From Candidatus Solibacter sp. (GTDB lineage Bacteria; Acidobacteriota; Terriglobia; Bryobacterales; Bryobacteraceae), in NCBI GenBank assembly GCA_017883345.1, contig JADGNT010000197.1:1-8203 (forward strand): a stretch of 8,203 bases of DNA. The letters run 5' to 3'. The notes under the pieces were generated by a model that did not search any database, had not been told where the DNA came from, and saw only the letters and a list, made by a program, of their open reading frames with translations. This document shows positions 1 through 5,411 of this stretch, one piece after another (within the stretch, counting starts at the first letter, position 1; each line of letters starts with the position of its first letter). Made by a program: the position numbers and the translations under genes.

Positions 1-3
1 CGC

Positions 4-45
4 CATGGGCTACTTTCTCGCGCCCCTCCGGGGCTGATGCCCATG
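4..45. repeat. Nested palindrome at left edge
   Basis: Outer arms CATGGGC (4-10) and GCCCATG (39-45) are perfect 7-bp complements. Inside them GCCCC (22-26) and GGGGC (30-34) form a second stem around TCC. No poly-T tract follows, so a classical intrinsic terminator is not obvious. It may be a terminator of a gene lying left of the window or another short interspersed palindrome; the sequence does not decide. No convincing coding sequence was found in positions 1-170. Confidence 0.45.
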
Positions 46-74
46 AAAGTTACCAGCAAAATGTAGAAACTCCA

Positions 75-98
75 GGGGCAGGCGCTTTCGCCTGCCAA
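75..98 (-). repeat. REP-like hairpin, class A, inverted copy
   Basis: GGCAGGCG (77-84), loop CTTT (85-88) and CGCCTGCC (89-96) make a perfect 8-bp stem with a 4-nt loop. Its reverse complement matches the two hairpins at 2619-2680 except for one loop base (GAAA instead of GGAA at the stem-loop junction), and the flanking TTGG and CCCC bases also match. It is therefore a dispersed repeat in the opposite orientation rather than a private hairpin of this locus. It lies about 70 nt before the deaminase-like gene. Confidence 0.75.
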
Positions 99-127
99 CC
101 ACATTGTCGTCATTCGCTGAGACGCTG

Positions 128-143
128 CCGGCGTCATCGCCGG
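128..143. repeat. Small hairpin in the leader of the deaminase-like gene
   Basis: CCGGCG (128-133), TCAT and CGCCGG (138-143) form a perfect 6-bp stem with a 4-nt loop. It ends right at an in-frame ATG (144) and 27 nt before the preferred GTG start (171). It could influence translation of the downstream gene, or be chance in GC-rich DNA. Confidence 0.3.
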
Positions 144-170
144 ATGCCAACCGGGTGCTATGGTGATTTC

Positions 171-938
171 GTGAGCGCAAACCAGCGGACGTTTTTTTGT
201 GACCGGCTCGAAGTGCGGGTTTTTGGCGACCGGGGCGAGGCCGGCGCGGCGGGGGCGGAGACCGCGGCGGGGATTATGCGGGAGCAGATCGGGCGCGCGG
301 GGCGGGCGGCGGTGGTCTTCGCGTCCGCCGTGTCGCAGGACCCGTTCCTGGCGGCGTTGCGCGCGCAGGAAATCGATTGGACGCGCATCACCGCGTTTCA
401 CATGGACGAGTACGCGGGGATGAGCGGGGATCATCCGGCGTCGTTCCGGCGCTTTTTGCGGGAGCGGCTGTTCGACCACGTGCCGGTGGCGGCGTTTCAC
501 CAACTGGACGGCGAGGCGGCGGACGCGGAAGCCGAGTGCGAGCGCTACGCCGGGTTGCTGCGGCGGGCGGAACCGTGCCTGGTCATCATGGGAATCGGCG
601 AGAACGGGCACCTGGCGTTCATCGACCCGCCGGTGTGCGATTTCGGCGATCCGCGGGATGTGCGGGCGGTGGAACTCGACGATGTCTGCCGCATGCAGCA
701 GGTACACGATGGAGCGTTCGCGCGGCTGGAGGATGTGCCGCGGCGCGCGCTCTCGCTGACGGTGCCGTTCTTCCTGCGGGTGCCGCGGGCGTTGGTGTTC
801 GTCAATGGCGAGCACAAGAGCGCGGCGGTGAGGGCGGCGCTGGAAGGGCCCGTCGTGGAAGCGTGTCCGGCGTCGGCGCTACGGCGGCACGCTTCGGCGA
901 TTATGTTCTTGGATGCGGCGGCGGCGTCGCTGTTATGA
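171..938 (+). CDS. Glucosamine-6-phosphate deaminase-like protein (NagB/6-phosphogluconolactonase superfamily)
   Basis: NagB converts glucosamine 6-phosphate to fructose 6-phosphate and ammonia in the cytosol, in amino-sugar catabolism. Counted from the in-frame ATG at 144, HMDEYAG at residues 86-92 matches the NagB MDEYVG motif carrying the catalytic Asp. GIGENGHLAF (150-159) matches the second active-site signature; His156 corresponds to the ring-opening His, while Asn154 sits where E. coli NagB has Asp141, as in Gram-positive-type enzymes. The usual FNEP is FIDPP here. HKSAAVRAALEGPV (224-237) matches the C-terminal phosphate-site region. I prefer GTG 171 over ATG 144 because the first nine residues look unrelated to the family and neither start has a strong ribosome site. 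At about 255 residues it is close to the family length. No nagA or sugar-transport gene is visible nearby, and the gene converges on a radical SAM gene. Superfamily membership is solid; substrate is inferred. Confidence 0.85.
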   Translation: MSANQRTFFCDRLEVRVFGDRGEAGAAGAETAAGIMREQIGRAGRAAVVFASAVSQDPFLAALRAQEIDWTRITAFHMDEYAGMSGDHPASFRRFLRERLFDHVPVAAFHQLDGEAADAEAECERYAGLLRRAEPCLVIMGIGENGHLAFIDPPVCDFGDPRDVRAVELDDVCRMQQVHDGAFARLEDVPRRALSLTVPFFLRVPRALVFVNGEHKSAAVRAALEGPVVEACPASALRRHASAIMFLDAAAASLL

Positions 939-949
939 AGGAGGGAAGA

Positions 950-1008
950 CATGCCCCCTCGAAAGGGGTCATGGCAGCCTGAAAGGCTACGCTACCAGGC
1001 TACGCTAC
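950..1008. repeat. Composite palindromic/tandem repeat between convergent genes
   Basis: Three parts lie in a row. A hairpin at 950-973 pairs CATG and CCCCT arms around CGAA with one mismatch. AGCCT (976-980) and AGGCT (984-988) pair around GAA. AGGCTACGCTAC then occurs twice, at 984-995 and 997-1008, with one base between. The right copy runs into the 3' end of the radical SAM gene and supplies its TAG stop (1005-1007). The position between two converging genes suggests a possible two-way terminator, although no T-tract is present. It may be another dispersed repeat family. Confidence 0.6.
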
Positions 1009-2000
1009 TTGATGGAGAGAAAGCCGCTGACGTTTTCCCACAGCAGTTTGGGGAAGCTCTTGTCGAGGTAGGAGCGGATGGAGACGTAACACTCGTCGCA
1101 AGAGTTAGTGGCGGTGAACTCGGCGATCATGCGTTGGCGCTCTTCGAGGCGGTAGCGCTGGAACTGCATGGAGCAGGGCTGCAAAGCGCCATCGGCGGTG
1201 ACCACCAGAAAGCGCAGTCCGGCCTTGCAGCCGGGAGTTCCGTTGTTGGCGAAGTACTGGCGCGTGGCCTGGAGCGTACTGGGCGAGTTGAGGATCCAGT
1301 TGGTGGAATCGCGGCGCTGTTCCACGCGGAGGAGCCGCGCGCCGATTTCGGCGAGCTGTTGGGGCGAGCCGGGGAAGTAATCGCGGCAGCCGGTGCGGCG
1401 CGCGGAGTAGGCGCTGTAGCAGAGATTCACGCCCCACTCCCGGGCCTTGTCCGCGATAGCTTCGATCTCTCCCAGATTCTCGGTGGTGATGCAACTGTTG
1501 AGCACGATATCGTCGTGGCCCAGTTTGGCCAAACGCGGGATGAGATCTTCGAGATGGCTGTACAGGCCGGGGTAGACGCGGAAGTCGTCGTGGCGCTGGT
1601 CGGGGAAGTCGAGGCTGACGGAGAACTGGTCGATGCCGGCGGCGCGCAGGGCGAGGTACTTCTCCTGGGTCATGAGGGACCAGTTGGAAACCAGGATAGT
1701 GTACGGCAGGGTGGAGCCGTTCTTGATACCGCGCACGATTTCGACGACGTCGTCGCGCATCAGGGGCTCGCCGCCCGAAACCTGCACCACGCAGGGGCGC
1801 AGGGCCTCCATGTAGCGGCGGAAATCGGCGGGCTTGAGATTGCGCGATTCGTCGCGCGGGCCGCCGTGGTCGCAGTGTTTGCACCAGCAAGTACACGCGT
1901 CGGTGACTTCAAAGGAAACGACGATCGGACGATTGGCGAGCCAGTTGGACGAGCCTCGCCCGATGATCCGGAGGGATTCCGCGAGTGGCACCTTACGCAA
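1005..2000 (-). CDS. Radical SAM protein with Twitch-type auxiliary cluster site
   Basis: Radical SAM enzymes use a 4Fe-4S cluster to cleave S-adenosylmethionine and start radical chemistry. The protein (331 residues from TTG 2000) has CTCWCKHC at 36-43, giving Cys36, Cys40 and Cys43 as the CX3CX2C cluster ligands, followed by SGGEPL (75-80), the SAM-contact GGE motif. Near the C terminus Cys258-X12-Gly-X4-Cys276 and Cys301-X2-Cys304 fit the first part of a SPASM domain; the remaining SPASM cysteines are absent, so it resembles the shorter Twitch form binding one auxiliary cluster. The TTG start is the only start codon after the upstream in-frame stop, though GTG 1991 is possible, and neither has a clear ribosome site. 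Its start lies 14 nt from that of the divergent YkgJ-type gene. Product unknown; no peptide-precursor or cofactor gene is adjacent to reveal it. Confidence 0.88.
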   Translation of the reverse strand: MRKVPLAESLRIIGRGSSNWLANRPIVVSFEVTDACTCWCKHCDHGGPRDESRNLKPADFRRYMEALRPCVVQVSGGEPLMRDDVVEIVRGIKNGSTLPYTILVSNWSLMTQEKYLALRAAGIDQFSVSLDFPDQRHDDFRVYPGLYSHLEDLIPRLAKLGHDDIVLNSCITTENLGEIEAIADKAREWGVNLCYSAYSARRTGCRDYFPGSPQQLAEIGARLLRVEQRRDSTNWILNSPSTLQATRQYFANNGTPGCKAGLRFLVVTADGALQPCSMQFQRYRLEERQRMIAEFTATNSCDECYVSIRSYLDKSFPKLLWENVSGFLSIK

Positions 2001-2014
2001 GTGGCGATGGTAAC

Positions 2015-2614
2015 ATGTGGCGCGCTATTCTCGAAAGTGTGGCGAGCGACCGGGAGCTGATTCAAATTGTGGATGCGGTGATGGCCGAAGCTGTGCGCCT
2101 CGGCGGCGCGTGGGTGGTGTGCGAGCCGGGCTGCGCGGAGTGCTGCAGGGGGCCGTTTCCGATCACGCAACTGGATGCGCGGCGGTTGCGCGAAGGGCTG
2201 GCACAACTGGAGCGGCACGACCCCGAGCGCGCGGCCAGGGTGCGGCGGCGGTCGCGGGAGTCGGTGGCGCGGCTGGCGGACTACCCCGGCGATTCGACTA
2301 CCGGGATTCTGGATGAAGACGAGGAGGCCGAGGAACGCTTCGCGGCCCTGCCCGACGAGGAGTATTGTCCAGCGCTGGACCCGGCGACGCTGACCTGCGA
2401 CCTATACGAAGCGCGCCCCATCACCTGCCGGGTTTTCGGTCCCGCGGTGCGCAGCGGCGGCGATGTCCTGGGGGTCTGCGAACTGAACTATCGCGGCGCG
2501 ACGGACGAGCAGATTGCGGCGTGCCAGGTGCAGGTGGATCCGGACGGTCTGGAAGACGAGCTGATCCAAGGCGAGCGGCAACAGACGATTGTGGCGTTTG
2601 CGTTGGCGGGATAG
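2015..2614 (+). CDS. YkgJ-family cysteine-cluster protein
   Basis: The family is defined by clustered cysteines thought to bind a metal or iron-sulfur cluster; its biochemical role is not established. From ATG 2015 (199 residues) Cys36, Cys40, Cys43 and Cys44 form CX3CX2CC, followed by further cysteines at 118, 128 and 138 within a YCPALD...TCDLYEARPITCRVFG region typical of the family, and at 155 and 170. A GTG at 1985 would add ten residues and overlap the divergent radical SAM start; ATG 2015 avoids the overlap and is preferred, although the ribosome site is weak either way. An acidic stretch (residues about 98-116) separates the two cysteine groups. No signal peptide or membrane segment is seen, so it is probably cytosolic. 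The divergent partner also binds clusters, which hints at a shared metal-related context. Confidence 0.85.
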   Translation: MWRAILESVASDRELIQIVDAVMAEAVRLGGAWVVCEPGCAECCRGPFPITQLDARRLREGLAQLERHDPERAARVRRRSRESVARLADYPGDSTTGILDEDEEAEERFAALPDEEYCPALDPATLTCDLYEARPITCRVFGPAVRSGGDVLGVCELNYRGATDEQIAACQVQVDPDGLEDELIQGERQQTIVAFALAG

Positions 2615-2618
2615 GAGG

Positions 2619-2680
2619 TTGGCAGGCGGAAGCGCCTGCATAATTCGGGGGAGTTGGCAGGCGGAAGCGCCTGCCCCACC
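2619..2680 (+). repeat. Two tandem REP-like hairpins, class A
   Basis: Two direct copies lie 35 nt apart, at 2619-2639 and 2654-2675. The core GGCAGGCGGAAGCGCCTGCC is a perfect 8-bp stem with loop GAAG in the second copy. The first copy ends in A instead of C and keeps 7 bp. The pair fills the gap between the YkgJ-type stop (2614) and the convergent dehydrogenase stop (2681), so it may end transcription from both sides. A related inverted copy is at 75-98 and a diverged class is at 7151-7254. Confidence 0.8.
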
Positions 2681-3439
2681 TTAACCGCGGCCGATGAAGG
2701 GCATGTTGGTCGCCATCACGGTTAGGAATTGGACGTTGGCGTCCAAGGGGAGATTGGCCATGTACAGCACGGCATCGGCCACGTGGCGGACGTCGATTCG
2801 CGGCTCGGCGGCGGCGGCGCCGTTGGCTTGCAGGACTCCGGCCGTCATGCGCTCGGTCATTTCCGTGGCGGCGTTGCCGATGTCGATCTGTCCGCAGGCG
2901 ATGTTGTGGCGCCGGCCATCGAGTGAAATGCTCTTGGTGAGACCGGTGATGGCATGTTTGGTGGCGGTGTATGGCGCGGAGTGGGGGCGGGGCGCGTGAG
3001 CCGAGATGGAGCCATTGTTGATGATGCGCCCACCGCGCGGATGCTGTGCCTTCATGAGCTTGATGGCTTCCTGGGCGCATAGGAATGCGCCGGTGAGGTT
3101 GACTGCGACCACTTGCATCCATTGTTCGTAGAGGAGGTCCTCCAGCGGTATGGCGGGTGCGTTGGTGCCCGCGTTGTTGAAGAGAACATCGAGGCGCCCG
3201 AAGGCTTGCTGGGTTTTGGCGAACAGCGTCCTGACGGAATCCGGATCGGTGACGTCGGTGGGGACCGAGAGCATCTTGCCGCCGGGCACAACGGCCGACG
3301 CGGCGGTCCGCTCGAGTGGTTCGGCGCGCCGGCCGGCAAGAACCACCGAATATCCCGCGGCCTGAAGCGCCAGGGAGACGGCGCGTCCTATACCGCTGCC
3401 GGCGCCGGTTACGAGCGCGATCTTACCGTTGTCAGACAT
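2681..3439 (-). CDS. Short-chain dehydrogenase/reductase (SDR), classical type
   Basis: A classical SDR catalysing NAD(P)-dependent oxidation or reduction of an unknown substrate, 252 residues, the usual length. TGAGSGIG (11-18) is the nucleotide-binding loop and NNAG (88-91) the structural motif. Asn114, Ser144, Tyr157 and Lys161 (YTATK) complete the catalytic tetrad. Arg37-Arg38 after the second strand suggest NADP(H) preference (inference). The usual PG motif after the active site is replaced by [11 protein letters not shown] (184-194), and the C terminus ends MPFIGRG, both features of one SDR subgroup. ATG 3439 is a clear start, with only a weak GATAAGA-like ribosome site. It begins 9 nt after the stop of the GHL6-like gene, so it is very probably the last gene of the same operon; translational coupling is possible. 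Confidence 0.9.
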   Translation of the reverse strand: MSDNGKIALVTGAGSGIGRAVSLALQAAGYSVVLAGRRAEPLERTAASAVVPGGKMLSVPTDVTDPDSVRTLFAKTQQAFGRLDVLFNNAGTNAPAIPLEDLLYEQWMQVVAVNLTGAFLCAQEAIKLMKAQHPRGGRIINNGSISAHAPRPHSAPYTATKHAITGLTKSISLDGRRHNIACGQIDIGNAATEMTERMTAGVLQANGAAAAEPRIDVRHVADAVLYMANLPLDANVQFLTVMATNMPFIGRG

Positions 3440-3448
3440 AGTCTTATC

Positions 3449-5410
3449 TTAGTGCAATACCACCAGTTCGTAATCCAACAACTCCGGGAGAATGATTTCC
3501 GAGTAGCCGCCGTGGATGCGGATTTTGAGGTCCATGGGGTGGCGCACGGCGCGCGCGGTGTGGAAGGCGCCGCGGAGCTCGACGCGGATTTCGCGCATCG
3601 GTACCGGCGGGAAGTAAGCGGTCTGCGAGTGGCCGGAGAGATTGATGAAGTGGAGCTGCGTGCGCCCTGCCTGCTGCATCAGCGTCAATTCGACCAGGGG
3701 GTGGGCGTTGGTCTTCAACTGGCGTTGGGGATAGAGTTGGTCGACGACATCGCGGAAGAGGCCCGCGTGGGCCAACAGGCTGTGGCGATAGTAGAGCGCG
3801 CCCAATTCCCAGGGGAGCCATGTGACCGTTCCTTGGCCCAGGCTTTTGGTGACGATGGCCGGCGTGGTGGTGTCTTGGATATCGACATGCACCTTCTCCG
3901 GCGGGCCGATCATGGATGGCGGCACCAGCGAGAGCGACTTCGATCCGTCACCTTCGACCGCGGTGAACGGACCGTTCAGCAGGAGCAGGTCCGTATCGGC
4001 CAGCGATGGGAACAGGTTGTGGTTGCGGACGCGGAGGTAGCCCTTCACGTCGGGCGTGGTGGCGATGACGCGGGCGATGGGGAACTCGGGCGGGTGTGAA
4101 CTGGCAATCAGCAGACGGCCGCCCTGCTCGACATATTGCTGGAGGCCGCGGGGCGCCCAATCGGTGGCGATCGCCAGATCGAAGGGCCGAGTGCCGAGCC
4201 AGTCCATGTTTTCGGAGACGGCGAAGGGGATGTGCTCTTCGGTGAGCAGGCGGAAGATGCCGCGCCAGGCGCCGTCGTCGGCCGCGCCGCGCGACGAGGG
4301 GCCGGCAAGCAACAGCACGCGCGCGGCATTGCGCAGACCGGAATAGTGCTGCTGGTTGGCGGCGGCCCACTGGAAAATGGGCTTGGCGGTTTCATAGGCC
4401 TGCCGATCCTGCAGGTCGAGCGTTCCGTTGACTTCGAAAGTGAGGGCGCCTCCGTTGGCCATGTTCTGCCACATGCGCAGGGCGATCTCCTGGCGCGGGA
4501 CGGTCGCAAAGCGCCACCAGTAGTCCACGAACTGCATGTTGAGATCCACCGGCAGTTTTCCGGGCTGGCTATTGAGGGCGCGATTGACGTTGTCGCTGGC
4601 GGAGTAGGGCCAGAGCGGAAGCGGCCGCCGCACGGCGGTATTCGACTCCGACATGATGCCGTCGGTGAACTCCTGCATGTAGTTGAAGTAGCCTGCGGTG
4701 GGGCGCTTCTGGCGGATCAGCTTGCCGATAGCTTCGGAGACCTCGCGCGAACTGGCCAGCAGGAACTTGCGGTAATCGTCGTCGGCGCGTTCCGGGATTT
4801 CGCGGGCGTACAGCTTGCGATACGCGGCGCGGCAGGAATCGCAGTGGCAGAGGCCGACGTAGGCGCCGCTGTAGTCGGTGGACTGGTTGCCGAACATATT
4901 GAAGAAGAGGCCGTCGACGTCGTACCGCTCCAGGCCTTCGGCGAGGATGTTCATGGCCTGCCCGCGATAGTATCCGCCGTTGATGCAGGTGGAGTAGAGG
5001 CCGTTGTAGATTACCGGGTTGCCGTCGGCCTTACGGAAGAACCACTCGGGGTGGGCGTCGTAGGCGGCTTTCTGGGTCTTGCTGAAGTCGAAGCGGCCGA
5101 CCACGCGGATGCCGCGGGCGTGAGCTTCTTTTAGGACGTCGCCAAACATGTCGCGGCCCGCCGGCAGGTAGGGGCTCGGGTAATGGAACTCGGCGCGCGT
5201 CGGGTAGTACGCCGTGATGCCGCCCATCCCCATGAGGACGACATTGGCGCGCATCTCGGCAAGTTGGGTGACGAGGCGGCGGGTATCCATCCCAGCGTCC
5301 ACCTCGCGCAGGTTGGTCTGCACCCAGCGGATGGGCTCGGTGGACCACCAGCCCGATTGAGCGAGCAGGAGGTTGGCTGCAAACAACAGAACGGCCAGAC
5401 GAGTTTTCAC
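3449..5410 (-). CDS. Secreted GHL6-like putative glycoside hydrolase
   Basis: 653 residues beginning with a signal peptide (MKTRLAVLLFAANLLLAQSG, cleavage probably near residue 18), so exported. Residues about 27-220 look like a TIM-barrel of the hypothetical glycosyl hydrolase 6 type: RWVQTNLREVD (28-38), GGITAYYPT (63-71), DMFGDVLKEAHARGIRVVGRFDFSK (87-111) and DVDGLFFNMFGN (164-175). CHCDSC (188-193) is a cysteine group often seen in this family. Residues about 364-480 resemble a glutamine-amidotransferase-like or beta-galactosidase-trimerisation-type domain, and the C terminus (LDYELVVLH) resembles a beta-sandwich end. Catalytic residues and substrate are not known to me. It starts with GTG 5410, one base after the upstream stop, with GGGAG seven bases before it. 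Family call moderately sure; enzymatic activity inferred. Confidence 0.75.
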   Translation of the reverse strand: MKTRLAVLLFAANLLLAQSGWWSTEPIRWVQTNLREVDAGMDTRRLVTQLAEMRANVVLMGMGGITAYYPTRAEFHYPSPYLPAGRDMFGDVLKEAHARGIRVVGRFDFSKTQKAAYDAHPEWFFRKADGNPVIYNGLYSTCINGGYYRGQAMNILAEGLERYDVDGLFFNMFGNQSTDYSGAYVGLCHCDSCRAAYRKLYAREIPERADDDYRKFLLASSREVSEAIGKLIRQKRPTAGYFNYMQEFTDGIMSESNTAVRRPLPLWPYSASDNVNRALNSQPGKLPVDLNMQFVDYWWRFATVPRQEIALRMWQNMANGGALTFEVNGTLDLQDRQAYETAKPIFQWAAANQQHYSGLRNAARVLLLAGPSSRGAADDGAWRGIFRLLTEEHIPFAVSENMDWLGTRPFDLAIATDWAPRGLQQYVEQGGRLLIASSHPPEFPIARVIATTPDVKGYLRVRNHNLFPSLADTDLLLLNGPFTAVEGDGSKSLSLVPPSMIGPPEKVHVDIQDTTTPAIVTKSLGQGTVTWLPWELGALYYRHSLLAHAGLFRDVVDQLYPQRQLKTNAHPLVELTLMQQAGRTQLHFINLSGHSQTAYFPPVPMREIRVELRGAFHTARAVRHPMDLKIRIHGGYSEIILPELLDYELVVLH

Positions 5411-5411
5411 G

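Noticed and set aside
951..2060. 369-codon + frame as a gene
   Set aside because: It is antisense to the radical SAM gene, whose cluster motifs are unmistakable. The translation shows no recognisable domain and reads like a GC-rich shadow.
2619..2680. CRISPR array
   Set aside because: There are only two copies with a 14-nt gap, the unit is a perfect hairpin, and no cas genes are near.
3113..4099. 328-codon + frame
   Set aside because: It lies opposite the dehydrogenase and GHL6-like genes, spans their junction, and its translation lacks any family feature.
4136..5134. 332-codon + frame
   Set aside because: It is antisense to the GHL6-like gene; its Val/Gly/Ala/Asp-rich translation is a codon-bias artefact.
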